Below are positions 42,301 to 50,501 of a stretch of 64,000 bases of DNA, one piece after another. Origin of the DNA: Streptomyces sp. B21-105 (GTDB taxonomy: Bacteria > Actinomycetota > Actinomycetes > Streptomycetales > Streptomycetaceae). The stretch's first letter is position 1. Every line of letters begins with the position of its first letter. Where the stretch lies: contig NZ_JARUMJ010000001.1 of assembly GCF_036898465.1 (NCBI RefSeq), positions 8,928,001-8,992,000 on the forward strand, written 5' to 3'. The translations under genes and the position numbers were made by a program. The notes below the pieces were generated by a model. The model made no database searches. It worked only from the letters and a program-made list of their open reading frames with translations, and was not told where the DNA came from.

Positions 42301-42983
42301 TAGCCGGCTGCCGTGGCCGAACCGTCCAGCAGGTCCTTGGCCTTGACGGTCGTCGCGGAGGAGGAGACCGCCACGCCGTCCAGGTAGGTGGTGACCTTCC
42401 CGGCGGCGGCGTCGAGGGTCACCGTGACCGTGCGCCAGGCGTCGGCGGGAAGCGGCGCGTACCCGGAGACCTGGGACTCCGCGCCCCCTCCACCGGTGGT
42501 CACGGCGGTGCGCAGCACCCCGCCGTTGTTGGACGGGGTGGTGAAGAGGTACTTCGTGGTGCCGGCGCCCAGATCGAAGATCCGCTGCCAGGACGATGTG
42601 TCGTCGCCCCACTTCACACGGGCGGACACCGTCAGGTCGGTCGCCTCGCCGACCACTTCCCGGGGCAGGCGCACGTACGCGCCGTCGGACGTGGGTGCCC
42701 CGCCGGGCAGGGCGAGCGCCTTGCCGCCGCCCGTGCCTTCCACGGACTGCGCGGTGGAGCCGTTGACCAGACTCGCCGTCAGGCCGTTGCCGGAACTGTC
42801 GGTGATCTTCCCGGACGTGAGGTCGTCCTCGTCGAAGGTGTAGCGGGCCGTGGGCCGGGGTGTGTCGGCCGCCTGCGCGGGCACGGCCGGTGCGGCCAGC
42901 AGGCCCGCGCCGAGGGCCAGGACCGCGGCGGCGGTCGAGGCCCGGCGGCGGCCTGAACTGTCAGCGGGTGACGCGGATGGCAT
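39318..42983 (-). CDS. Large secreted multidomain glycosidase (LamG, Ig-like, GH39-type catalytic, CBM domains)
   Basis: A 1221-residue extracellular protein. A signal peptide ends near PAQAADT (residue about 40). Residues about 45-255 form a LamG-like sugar-binding domain (YTFDEDDLTSGKITDSSGNG, GAIDDFTVWHAALSAEQV, in parts). A bacterial Ig-like (Big_4) domain follows at about 270-345. The TIM-barrel at about 350-720 carries VPFNEPEGN (residues about 468, probable acid/base Glu) and NINEYAFNYH (about 586, probable nucleophile), a clan GH-A arrangement like GH39. The last ~450 residues hold two to three CBM35/CBM6-like modules (YEAEDAAHTGSG, YEGELAWLGGG, YEAQDAELTGSA). ATG at 42983 follows GAGGACG. 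The exact substrate is unknown; LacI-like operators lie upstream. Confidence 0.85.
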   Translation of the reverse strand: MPSASPADSSGRRRASTAAAVLALGAGLLAAPAVPAQAADTPRPTARYTFDEDDLTSGKITDSSGNGLTASLVNGSTAQSVEGTGGGKALALPGGAPTSDGAYVRLPREVVGEATDLTVSARVKWGDDTSSWQRIFDLGAGTTKYLFTTPSNNGGVLRTAVTTGGGGAESQVSGYAPLPADAWRTVTVTLDAAAGKVTTYLDGVAVSSSATTVKAKDLLDGSATAAGYIGKSFYPDPLLKGAIDDFTVWHAALSAEQVAGVVGDVPTLQTLSQTSFEVRTTTGTAPALPSSVRSSYSDGYDRDTPIVWDAVPPDKYARPGTFTSAGTAAGRRVTATVTVVREGELTVDLGSDTGAFHGGASGTLYGVYGTDVPTNNLIEGMGLRTVSTKAQDGPQHPGGDALEVVKPLADSTDGDVYIYMTDIHRGFPYEWPGATPAEKVKLYEEKIAKQVDQVLRLPRQYQDNIVFVPFNEPEGNMFGTGEWSYDKVSWLNSPDAFFAAWDSAYRLIKGRMPDARIAGPNTSILYDQVKGFLTHTLAAGTLPDVITWHELSHPEAVRAGVTKYRTWEKALFKGTDREGTRLPVNINEYAFNYHTSVPGQMIQWVSAIEESKVDADIAYWNIDGNLSDSAVQSNRANGQWWLLHSYASMSGHTVTVDPPFPGQNYTMQGVATLDEKKKQARLIFGGSSGKGHITFAGIPKKVFGKSVHAWIREIEWSGQIGDNPGPKLLAETNLKVGADGSVSADFGDGTLPALKESSAYEIVLSPGGKAKSTQSAPVRWQGSYEAEDAAHTGSGYSKNGPEGSTKDVSKFYTSGGYDVGGLRTGSDVTLDFPVDVPEDGAYDLSVFANSLNTFDKVQEQGPTNVFLRVDGTADSEQEMHLPLGYKWVVWDHSDTEVELTKGRHILTLAAKSLDGKRVTKGDAIVDRLTLSLPDASARTQVYEGELAWLGGGSRPDYDLPERAATGAGAARLPKKGTATFWVYSPADREATLTFDTLVGTDGRVTVNGQDVLRLGKRRNSVAVSLSGGVNKVTVTGGSGITLVDRLTVTPTEGALEARTYEAQDAELTGSATLSPLSLATDGTAISGIGGEPGNGNTATFTVTADKPGLHALRIRYANPEQSPATHYNPDPLTRHADLTVNGGETRRVFFPHTFHQNNFWELTVPVQLEKGRNTLTFRSEELPNFDGVTYASDTFPGVLLRSRYAPLIDRITLAPYAKVTR

Positions 42984-43088
42984 GTACTGCGTCCTCAATC
43001 CTGTGAGTTACGGTCCCGGTCGGCCTGGGCCGGCCCGTGGCAGTCGGCCGCATGCCGGGCCGCTGAACAGGACCCGGTGGCACGCGAC

Positions 43089-43104
43089 ATCGAACCGGTT
43101 CGAT
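43089..43104. promoter_or_regulatory. LacI-type operator upstream of the glycosidase
   Basis: ATCGAACCGGTTCGAT is a perfect 16-bp palindrome with the LacI-family CCGG centre, 106 bp upstream of the glycosidase start. Confidence 0.7.
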
Positions 43105-43207
43105 ATCGAGGCCTCCCGAAGGCGGAGAGCCTCCTGGGGCCAGGTCGGTGTCCGGCATGGCAACAGGTCGTGGGGGGTGGACTCGGGGTCGTCGGAAGGA
43201 TCACTCC

Positions 43208-43223
43208 ATCGAATCGGTTCGCA
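43208..43223. promoter_or_regulatory. Second LacI-like half-perfect operator
   Basis: ATCGAATCGGTTCGCA matches 13 of 16 positions of the palindrome at 43089-43104 and lies 119 bp away from it, on the side of the GH43 remnant. Paired operators suggest looping or control of both directions. Confidence 0.55.
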
Positions 43224-43404
43224 GGAAGCTAACACTGGGAAAATCCCGCAGCAATACCCCCGACGCAAGGAGAGCCGGCGAGTGGGATGGATCGTACGGA
43301 TTGTCCTGCTGCACGGAGAGACGCCCTGTATCGGCTGTGGACGACCATGCACCGCGGCGACATCGACCCGCTTCGAGCGGAGAGCGGACGGCGGCATGGT
43401 GCCG

Positions 43405-43670
43405 CGCTCCCCGCTCGGCGCCAAGGGGGTCCCGCGACGTTCGTGCGGTCCCCCGACGGCAGCAAGTACTGGATCATCGCCACCGACCTGTGCTGGGGCT
43501 GCGGTTCGACCGTGGACGGCTCCACCGACAACGGCAGCCGCAACCTGGTGGTGCGGGAGTCGACGGACCTCGTCACCTGGTCGCAGCCGTGGCTGCTCAA
43601 CGTCGCCGGCGCGACCCCCGACGGCCGCAACGCCTGGGCCCCCGAGGCGATCTGGGCCCCCGAGACCAAC
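43405..43670 (+). pseudogene. Frameshifted and truncated GH43-type glycosidase remnant
   Basis: A stretch read as PLGAKGV in one frame continues, after a frame change near 43430-43440, as FVRSPDGSKYWIIATDLCWG, then NLVVRESTDLVTWSQPWLLN and NAWAPEAIWAPE. This is the conserved core of GH43 five-blade propellers (GTKGVRDPF, RSxDGxKYWIIATD, NAWAPEAIW). It then stops abruptly at 43670, and the following sequence is unrelated. The N-terminus and the last blades are missing. The remaining sequence from 43671 to 43998 holds nothing I can recognise. Confidence 0.75.
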
Positions 43671-43998
43671 GCAGGCGCGCGCGGCGCAGTGGGAATCGAA
43701 GACGGACTGCGTGCGGCTTCCCATGCAGGGGCCGCACACAGCCGGTCGCCGGCCTTGCGCCCGGACTTGATCTCAGCGCTGCTGTGGCGGTCGGGCGCCG
43801 ACTGGTTCCACAGCTCGACGCGGCGGCCCCTGAAGCCGAACGAGGCTCCGCTCTGCGGCAGTCCGCGTTGCCCACCGCAGAGTGCGCCACAGACCTGTGG
43901 AAACCTTGCGAAACAGCCGTGACCTGCGCTTTCGGGCAGCATGCTCACGTCACCCCGTACCGTGACCGCCTCTGTCGGCAAGACGCTCGCGGCTATGG

Positions 43999-44343
43999 CT
44001 ACGGCACGAGGACCACGGAGTTGATCGGCGTCATGTCGTACGGCGCGAAATCACCGGTCTCCCGGGCCACTTCGGAGCAGTTGACGCCGTTGTACCCGAA
44101 GCAGACCTGGAAGCCGGCACCGCCGGTCTGGCTGTTGACCAGCACGCGATCGCCGGTGACGTTGGACAGGTTGTGATAGCCGTAGCTGTAGAAGATGTTC
44201 CGACTCAGGATGCCGCCGTCCGTCTCGCGGATGCAGACTGCTCCGGACGGGCAGGCTGTCGCCGCGTCGGCGCTGGGCGCCATGGCGAGCCCACCCCCGA
44301 CGGTCAGTGCCAGCGCTGCAGCGGTCGTCGCGATCCTGCGCAT
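43999..44343 (-). CDS. Small secreted protein, peptidase-inhibitor-I36-like
   Basis: A 114-residue exported protein. Residues 1-28 are a signal peptide (ALALTVGGGLAMAPSADA, cleavage after ADA). The mature part starts TACPSGAVCIRETDGG, a Cys-rich beta start like the Streptomyces metalloprotease inhibitor (I36, beta-gamma crystallin-type) proteins, and has two more Cys (FQVCFGY, VNCSEVA). AAGGGGG precedes the ATG. It could inhibit a secreted protease, but similarity is limited to the cysteine start and size; otherwise a hypothetical secreted protein. Confidence 0.65.
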   Translation of the reverse strand: MRRIATTAAALALTVGGGLAMAPSADAATACPSGAVCIRETDGGILSRNIFYSYGYHNLSNVTGDRVLVNSQTGGAGFQVCFGYNGVNCSEVARETGDFAPYDMTPINSVVLVP

Positions 44344-44486
44344 GTTCGGCCCCCTTGTTCTGATGTCCACGTTCGAGGTCGCCCCAGAAGAGTCCCTGCG
44401 ACGAGGGCGCCCCGCCAATGTCCCTTCCGGCCATTGTCGCCACGCTGGCGTGACGCCATCACTTCCCGCCCTGGCCAGGGGCGCTC

Positions 44487-45092
44487 CTAGTAGCTGTCGT
44501 AGCTGGGCTTGCCGTTCGGCCGGTAGACGCCGACGACGGTGCCGCCCTTCGTCGTCGAAACGTTGACCGGCTCCAGCGCAGTGGGGATCGCTCCGTCGGC
44601 GAACAGCCGCTTGCCGGTGCCGACGATCACCGGGTGGACGGTCAGCCGGTACTCGTCGACGAGGTCGTGCCGCATGAGCGTCTGAGCGAGGTCCCCGCTG
44701 CCGACGACGTTGACGTCGCCGCCGTCGGACTCCTTCAGCCTGCGTACCGCATCGACGGTGTCGCCCTGGAGCAGCGTGGAGTTCTGCCACTCGACCGACG
44801 TCAGGGTCCGGGACGCCACGTACTTGTGCATGCTGTTCATCCGGTGGGTGAACGGGTTGTCGGGATCGGCGGTCGGCCAGTACGACGCGAAGATGTCGTA
44901 CGTCTTGCGGCCGAGCAGCATCGCGTCGGAGTGCTCGTACCAACCGGCGATGGCCGCGCCGACCTCGTCGTCGGCCACCGGCTTCTGCCAGCCGCCGTGC
45001 TCGAAACCGCTTTCGGCGTCCTCGTCCGGACCACCCGGCGCCTGCATGACGCCGTCCAGGGTCAGGAACGTGCAAACAATGATCTGGCGCAT
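44487..45092 (-). CDS. Dihydrofolate-reductase-family protein (RibD C-terminal type)
   Basis: A 201-residue cytoplasmic reductase of the DHFR/RibD-C fold, using NADPH on an unknown pteridine-, pyrimidine- or other substrate. Typical segments are FLTLDGVMQAPGGPDED (residues about 9-25), DAMLLGRKTYDIFASYWP, NVVGSGDLAQTLMRHDLVDE and HPVIVGTGKRLF. It is one of the many DHFR-like paralogues in Streptomyces rather than the housekeeping folA. GGGAGCG is 5 nt before the ATG. The 527-bp region to the next gene (45093-45618) shows no convincing coding sequence. Confidence 0.9.
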   Translation of the reverse strand: MRQIIVCTFLTLDGVMQAPGGPDEDAESGFEHGGWQKPVADDEVGAAIAGWYEHSDAMLLGRKTYDIFASYWPTADPDNPFTHRMNSMHKYVASRTLTSVEWQNSTLLQGDTVDAVRRLKESDGGDVNVVGSGDLAQTLMRHDLVDEYRLTVHPVIVGTGKRLFADGAIPTALEPVNVSTTKGGTVVGVYRPNGKPSYDSY

Positions 45093-45618
45093 GGTGCGCT
45101 CCCTTCGTCGACGGGTAGACCCCAGGCTCGCCGGAAACTCATCGGCGGGCTTTCCGCGGCGCAGCACGGGCAGCCGTTCGAAGCCATTCGGAGGTGTGGC
45201 GCGGTACCTCTCGGCCGACCCCGGCGAGGTCTGGCGTGCGCGGCCCGAAGCCCGGGGGCGGGCGAGCCGCGGGGAGGCGCGCGGCGCACGATGCCGGGCT
45301 GCGCCCGCTTCGACCGCGCACCAGTCCGCCCTCAACGGCGTCTGATCGATCCGCTGGATGCCGCGGTTGCGTCCACACACAGCGGCAGAAACGGGACTTG
45401 AGAGGGTGTCAGGTCCATCATGCCTGCTCGGAGACGGTTTCGGTAGGACCCAGCGCACGCCCGTTCGACCTTGTGGCAGTCGATTTCGCGCGCGAGACTC
45501 GTCGTCATCCACTCCCCGGTCGACGTGTCGGCAGCCCTTGGCGGCTGTCGATGCGTTCACCGTGCTGTCTCGCTGTGTGACGTGCGTCGACCGGGGGTGA
45601 CGGGACGAAGGGGGAGCA

Positions 45619-45981
45619 ATGGATCAGGACATGGTGATGCTGGCGAGGGTCAGACTGCTCAGTGCCAACCGGCGCGTGGTGCGCGGTGCCGAGGGGCTGT
45701 GGATCTACCGCCTTCTGACGCCGGTCGAGCCGGAGGTGTACGGGTCGAAGCTGGCGTACGTCCTGGTGGAGGCGAGCGCGTCGCTCCTGGTGCAGGGGTC
45801 GCCCGAGCAACGGTTGGCCCTGTTGGACGAGGCCATGGAGGTGGCCAAGGCTCTCAGTGCGTCGAATCCCTACCGGTCCATGGTGCTGGCGAGGGCCCTG
45901 GCCGCCAGGAAGCGCGAAATGGAGGGCCGACCGACGGCGCCCCCTGTGCCCGAGGGCTCAGGAGCATCGGACGCCCCTTAG
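45619..45981 (+). CDS. Hypothetical helical protein
   Basis: A 120-residue protein with no recognised family. Predicted mostly helical (SANRRVVRGAEGLWIYRLL; SKLAYVLVEASASLLVQ; PEQRLALLDEAMEVAKAL; VLARALAARKREMEG), which resembles a small tetratricopeptide- or bundle-like fold, with a Pro-rich tail. A strong GGGGGAGC site precedes the ATG and codon bias fits, so it is likely real. Confidence 0.62.
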   Translation: MDQDMVMLARVRLLSANRRVVRGAEGLWIYRLLTPVEPEVYGSKLAYVLVEASASLLVQGSPEQRLALLDEAMEVAKALSASNPYRSMVLARALAARKREMEGRPTAPPVPEGSGASDAP

Positions 45982-46082
45982 AGGAGAGCCGCAGCGCGCG
46001 CATGACCGTGTGAGCGTCGGACCACGACTTCTCAGACGGTGAAACCAGGGGAGGAACCGGTTGCTGTCGTGTCTGGCGCCTG

Positions 46083-46196
46083 TCGGTTCACTCCCGAGGA
46101 GTGTCGCATCGAGCTCTGAACGCGGCCCGCGGCCTCTACGGTGCGGGCAGCACGGAGTGCAGCACGATGGGGGAGGCCTGGAGCGCGGTCAACTGA
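46083..46196 (+). pseudogene. C-terminal remnant of an M4 (thermolysin-type) metalloprotease gene
   Basis: About 37 codons end in ALNAARGLYGAGSTECSTMGEAWSAVN followed by a stop (quoted in parts: LNAARGLYGAGSTE and GEAWSAVN). The LYG-x-GS-x-E and AW-x-AVN pattern is the typical C-terminus of secreted M4 neutral proteases of Streptomyces. No catalytic domain precedes it. A strong terminator hairpin sits 33 bp after the stop, as would be expected of the original gene's end. The rest of 45982-46618 shows no gene. Confidence 0.5.
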
Positions 46197-46228
46197 AGTG
46201 AGCGCCATATGACGTCGGAGGCGTCACG

Positions 46229-46264
46229 CGGCCGCCCGGTCCCGCGTCGGGGACCGGGCGGCCG
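46229..46264 (+). terminator. 15-bp hairpin terminator
   Basis: Perfect 15-bp inverted repeat (CGGCCGCCCGGTCCC and its complement) with a 6-nt loop GCGTCG, 33 bp after the M4-protease remnant. It has probably been kept from the lost gene. Confidence 0.8.
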
Positions 46265-46618
46265 TCAGCGGGTGCACCGTGGGCGGTGTCGGGGTGTGGG
46301 GGATCAAGGGTCGTCCTTCAGCCGCCGGCACGGCGCGGACATCGCGATCCCGGCAACGCCGGTGACATCGGGTGACATCGGTTCTCCCGGGCACGGACCC
46401 GGAGGCCAAGCAGGTCGTGCGCGGACCTCTCGCCGACCTCGGCCGGCAGCAGGAGTGGGTCACGGCTCGGCGGGACGGTGACCGCACGGGCCGCCGGGGC
46501 GGCGATCCTGTTCGTGCCACCCGTGATCCGGTCCAGTGATCCGATCCAGCGGATTCGCGCCCTTCGCAGTCTCGATCACCCGCTGGGTGCCCGGCGCGAC
46601 GGAGGACGATGACCCGCA

Positions 46619-46990
46619 TCACGTGCCATGGACCTGTCCACGCCAGGTCAGCGTCAATTCCCCGACGACCGGCAGCCCGAGGGTGGGGGCCAGGGTTCCG
46701 CTCCCCGTCATGCCCGACGTGAGAGGCAGGGTGAATTGCTGGAGCGTGGCGATCAGATGGCGGTGCCCCTCGCCGCCCGGCACCAGCACCCACAAGTGAA
46801 GGGTCTTCGCAGCGGGCTCCCACTCCCAGACCCCTTCTTGGCTCATGGCTCCGCCGATGAATGCCATGGTGCCGAACCATTTGTCCGTCGGGTGAGGGCC
46901 TGAGATCCCCGTATCCTCCCACTCGAACTCGATCTGAGCAGTCTGAGGGGTCCAGCTCGGGATGATGTCAATCTGCCCGCCGCGTCTCAT
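46619..46990 (-). CDS. Hypothetical beta-rich protein
   Basis: A 123-residue protein with alternating hydrophobic strands (QIEFEWEDTGI, WFGTMAFIGGAM, GVWEWEPAAKTLHLWVLVPGG, LTLTWRGQVHG), many Trp, and no signal peptide. AGGAGCG is 5 nt before the ATG. I do not recognise the family; codon bias and the ribosome site support a real gene. Confidence 0.6.
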   Translation of the reverse strand: MRRGGQIDIIPSWTPQTAQIEFEWEDTGISGPHPTDKWFGTMAFIGGAMSQEGVWEWEPAAKTLHLWVLVPGGEGHRHLIATLQQFTLPLTSGMTGSGTLAPTLGLPVVGELTLTWRGQVHGT

Positions 46991-47227
46991 GATCGCTCCT
47001 GATCAGTGTGGCTGGAGGTTTCCCGGAGCGGCCCACAAGGCCCATCGTTCCAGCGTAGGGCGCGGCGTCTCTGCCGGCGACTTCACATGATCTCGTTGAA
47101 TCGACGAATCACCCTGCGGAAAGCCGGAGTGGGGGATGCCGGCCTTGGTGGTCGGCGGTGCGAGGGCGGCCTCGGTCCCCTGGGGGATCGGTGCGACAAG
47201 CACCCAAGGGACGGGGCGTGAGAGGGT

Positions 47228-47854
47228 GTGATTCGCTTCGGGACAGGGGGAGATGTGGGGCTCACCTACAACTACGACATCTACGTGCGTCCGCGGAATG
47301 TCGGCAGGGTGTTGACCGAACTGGCCGAACTGGCGCCACCGGCCCGTGCCGTGCCGCCGTTGGAGATCACCCTGCCCGGCGGTGACCGGCTCGTCCTCCC
47401 GTTCACGTCCCGTTTCGAGAGCGAGCCGGTCGACTGCTCCACGAGCAGCACGCTCGAGCTCGACATGTCCCTCATGTTCGAGCTCGATGACGCACTGCGT
47501 GAGTACGCGCAGACGAACGGCTCCGACCCCGAGGCCGACGGGCGCATCCAGATCGGGTACATCTACGCGATGATCCGCTTCGAGTCCCTTCTGCACCCTG
47601 GCTACACGTCGGTGGACTGCTGGGCAGCGACGACGGGAATGAGTCGCTTGTTCGCGCGGTCGGTCAACATCAGGAAAGTGTTCACCGAGCTCACCGCCGA
47701 CAGCGGAGGAGTGTGCTGCCTGTTCGACACCGGAGACGGCGCCCCCGAGCAAGTGTGCTGGCTCAACGGTGAAGCCACTCAGGAGATGGTCTCCGGTCCT
47801 CGCTTTCCCGATCGGCGAGCACTTGCGGCGACTTGGGCCGACCCGGAGAAGTGA
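47228..47854 (+). CDS. Hypothetical protein (conserved Streptomyces type)
   Basis: A 208-residue cytoplasmic protein without a known domain. It begins GLTYNYDIYVRPRNVGRVLTELAEL (in part), then alternates beta and helix, with CSTSSTLELDMSLMFELDD and GYIYAMIRFESLLHPG in the middle and a Cys-Cys (GGVCCLFDTG) near the C-terminus. The GTG at 47228 is used; a GTG at 47255, just before GLTYNYD, is equally possible. The function is unknown. Confidence 0.62.
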   Translation: MIRFGTGGDVGLTYNYDIYVRPRNVGRVLTELAELAPPARAVPPLEITLPGGDRLVLPFTSRFESEPVDCSTSSTLELDMSLMFELDDALREYAQTNGSDPEADGRIQIGYIYAMIRFESLLHPGYTSVDCWAATTGMSRLFARSVNIRKVFTELTADSGGVCCLFDTGDGAPEQVCWLNGEATQEMVSGPRFPDRRALAATWADPEK

Positions 47855-47911
47855 GCATCGGTGCTCCCTCGCTGAGGCCACGAGATCGGGGCGGCCGCGC
47901 CCTTCGGCGTT

Positions 47912-48937
47912 TCATCGGCCACCGCCCGACGCCGGGCCGAACGTGTCGGCCAGGCTGGTCAGGACGGAGCCGGGCCAGCTGGTCTCCCCGAACACGCTGA
48001 CCGGCATGGCGAGCACGCCGCACTCACGCAGGAGCGTCCGAGCCGGGATGCCGACCGGGAAGAAGTAGTTGCCGGGGCAAGTCCGGCTCGCCGTGGGAAC
48101 TGCCCCGAGCACGTCGTCCGGCAACCGTTCGAACAGCCGCTCAGCCCGTGCGGCCAGTTCGTCGACGATGCGCCCGGGCATGTCGCCGTGCTCGGTCAGC
48201 AGTCGGTGGGCGAGTCCCAGTTGCTCCCGGGCCGGCGGGTCCGACCGGAACGCTTCGGCCCACTCCGCCCACTCGGCCTGCTCCTCGCCCAGAAGGACCA
48301 CGCCGAAGGTGCGTGGCCACAGCCAGCCCTTGGTGACCGAATGCAACAGGACCGCGCAACCGGTGTCCAGCAGTCGCCGTGTGCCCATGGCGAACGGAGC
48401 TCCCAGGTCGTAGACGCTGTCGATCAACACACGGCGGCGCGGTGATTCGCGCAGCCACGAAATCACCGCGGCGCACTCGGCCTCGGACAGGTAGCGGCCC
48501 AGTGGCTTGCTGGGGTTGGCGAGCAGCAGGTACTCGGCCCGGTCGTCCGCCGGCGAGTTCGGCAGGGCCGGCGCCGGCAGCGTCGGGTAGGACGCGGGCT
48601 CCAGGCCCGCAGCGCGGGCCAGCTCGAAGTAGACCGGATACACGTCGCTGGGAAGCCACAACCGCGCCTGCACGGCGTGCAGGCGCTGGAACACCACACC
48701 GAGCCCGTGCCGAACTCCTCGACAGACCATGGCGTGGCCGGACCACTCTTCCGGCAGCTGAAAACGCCGCAGCCAGGCACGGGCGAGGTCACACCGGTGC
48801 ACCGTACTCACGTCGGCAGGCGGCTTCGGTCGCATCGGCGCAAGTGCCCGGTACACGTTGGTCTCGGCGGCGTCCAGAAGCGACGGGGAACCGCTGAGTT
48901 CCCGCTGCCGGAAGTCCTGGAACTCCTCGAACCTCAT
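47912..48937 (-). CDS. PLP-dependent aminotransferase-fold enzyme
   Basis: A 341-residue fold-type I PLP enzyme. Typical elements are LLLANPSKPLGRYLSEAE (the NP-x-x-P-x-G region, about residue 155), VLIDSVYDLGAPF (PLP-pyridine Asp and Tyr) and HSVTKGWLWPRTFGVVLLG with the Schiff-base Lys (about residue 215). The C-terminal Arg that binds alpha-carboxylate in classic aminotransferases (around the R-I-S strand) is not visible; FGETSWPGSVLTSLAD stands there. The enzyme may thus act on a non-amino-acid substrate. Its ATG overlaps the radical SAM stop by four bases (ATGA), so the two form one unit. Confidence 0.82.
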   Translation of the reverse strand: MRFEEFQDFRQRELSGSPSLLDAAETNVYRALAPMRPKPPADVSTVHRCDLARAWLRRFQLPEEWSGHAMVCRGVRHGLGVVFQRLHAVQARLWLPSDVYPVYFELARAAGLEPASYPTLPAPALPNSPADDRAEYLLLANPSKPLGRYLSEAECAAVISWLRESPRRRVLIDSVYDLGAPFAMGTRRLLDTGCAVLLHSVTKGWLWPRTFGVVLLGEEQAEWAEWAEAFRSDPPAREQLGLAHRLLTEHGDMPGRIVDELAARAERLFERLPDDVLGAVPTASRTCPGNYFFPVGIPARTLLRECGVLAMPVSVFGETSWPGSVLTSLADTFGPASGGGR

Positions 48938-50298
48938 GCCGTCGCACCTTCCGGCACGATCTCGCTGGCCCGGTCCTCCAGGGAGGCGTAGCAGCGTCCG
49001 TCGGCCATCACGTTCCAGCTGCGCGCGATCCCGTTGGTGCGTTCCCAGAGCAGGCTGGGCTCGGTGTACGCGGCTATCCGCATCGTTCGTCCGTCCCAGT
49101 CGCCGTGGTAGACCGGTGCGCCCCAGGGCAGGCGGCTCGCCAGTGCGAAGCCGTGCTGCTCGGCGAACCCGGTGACGACCGACAGCGACACCTGGTGCTC
49201 TCGGCTCCAGACGTTGGCGGCGCGTTCGAAGTAGAGCGACTCGGTGCTGGTGGATACGTAGAGCTCTTTGAAGCAGACTTCCTCGACACCGAGGGCGGCT
49301 GCCCACGAGAGGTAGTCGGCGACCCCGTCCGCGTCGGCGACGCCACCGTGCTGGAGCACGCAGATCAGCCTCATCCGCAGCCCCGGCCGGCGGTCACGTT
49401 CCGTGCGCCAGGTGTCGATCACCGCGCTCACCGGTGTGCGCAGCGTCATCAGCCGCTCGTTGACGGCGTCGTCCTGATGGTGACGGGAGACCGCCAGCAC
49501 GCTGAGGCCCGCGCCGCTCAGGGCCGCGAGGCGCTCGGCTCGGTCAGCGTGCCCGCCTTTGGCCAGGGTGTGCGCGTTGGTGATGAGAACGACTTTGGGG
49601 AAGGCCGCCGAGCAGGCGGACACCAGTCGCAGCTGCTGTTCGAACGGTATGAGTGTGGGCTCCCCGCCACCGGTGATCACCGCCCGCTCGGCGCCCGCCG
49701 CACGGGCGCGCTCCAGCCAGTGGGTGACCGCGTCCCACGGGACGCGCGCCGGCGCCTGGTCGCTGGAGATCGAGGCCGAGGAGAAGCAGAACGAACACCG
49801 CGCCTGGCAGGCGGAGGCGACCGGCAGAAGCGACACGGAGCGCGGTCGTGTGTCGGCGTAGCGACGCAGTGCCGACCCCTGCAGATGCAGGGATGCCGCC
49901 ATCGCGTCCTCGACAGTTGTCGGGCGCAACGTGAACCCGTCGCACTCCTCGCCTACCTGGTCGAGCTCGTGGACTGCCGACAGTCGGATGCGAGCCTCGT
50001 GCAGTTCCATGCCGAGGCCGGTCGCCGCGTTGGGGGCCAGCTTGTCGGGGTCCACTGTGGTCTCCAGCACCAGCAGCCGGTCTCCGGGAATAGCCAGACG
50101 CTCCAGCAGGCGTCGTGCCTTGCCGATACCGATTCCCAATTCCGCACGGGACAGCAGATGGAACCGGTCGGGATAGGTGCTCTCCGGGATCCCCGCCTTG
50201 CCGTAGGCGTACGCGTACTTGTCGAAGCCCTTCGCGAAGTTCGACAGCACGATGACGTGGAAGCGCTGGTCGCCATGGTTCATCCCGTCATCATGCAT
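48934..50298 (-). CDS. Radical SAM enzyme with novel N-terminal domain
   Basis: A protein of about 454 residues. The 4Fe-4S motif CQARCSFC (C-x3-C-x2-C) is at residues about 163-170, followed by VITGGGEPTL (GGE motif) and VLITNAHTLAKGG, so it is a complete radical SAM barrel that generates the 5'-deoxyadenosyl radical from SAM. Residues 1-155 form an extra N-terminal domain I do not recognise (FHVIVLSNFAKGFDKYAYAYG, in part, and RLLVLETTVDPDKLA). No SPASM-type Cys-rich C-terminus is seen. The start is uncertain: 50298 (ATG) or 50283 (ATG); neither has a good ribosome site. It is translationally coupled to the PLP enzyme. Confidence 0.88.
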   Translation of the reverse strand: MHDDGMNHGDQRFHVIVLSNFAKGFDKYAYAYGKAGIPESTYPDRFHLLSRAELGIGIGKARRLLERLAIPGDRLLVLETTVDPDKLAPNAATGLGMELHEARIRLSAVHELDQVGEECDGFTLRPTTVEDAMAASLHLQGSALRRYADTRPRSVSLLPVASACQARCSFCFSSASISSDQAPARVPWDAVTHWLERARAAGAERAVITGGGEPTLIPFEQQLRLVSACSAAFPKVVLITNAHTLAKGGHADRAERLAALSGAGLSVLAVSRHHQDDAVNERLMTLRTPVSAVIDTWRTERDRRPGLRMRLICVLQHGGVADADGVADYLSWAAALGVEEVCFKELYVSTSTESLYFERAANVWSREHQVSLSVVTGFAEQHGFALASRLPWGAPVYHGDWDGRTMRIAAYTEPSLLWERTNGIARSWNVMADGRCYASLEDRASEIVPEGATA

Positions 50299-50501
50299 GA
50301 AGGGGTTCCCGATGACATGGGCCCGAACTGCACGCGGATCGGAACGCGGTGTGCCGACCCGATCGTCGGCGAACCCGCCCCCGCCGCCGCCCCACGGTCG
50401 ACGTCCGCTGTGTCGGGTCCGGCGCTCGGCAACACCCTGCGTCAACGAGCGAACCCGTGTGTCGGGGCGGGGCGGGCCACCGTCAGCTGAGGGACGCGTC
50501 T

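Noticed and set aside
45093..45618. Possible short gene between the DHFR-like gene and 45619
   Set aside because: Open frames exist on both strands but all are GC-shadow-like, and none has a ribosome site or a recognisable motif.
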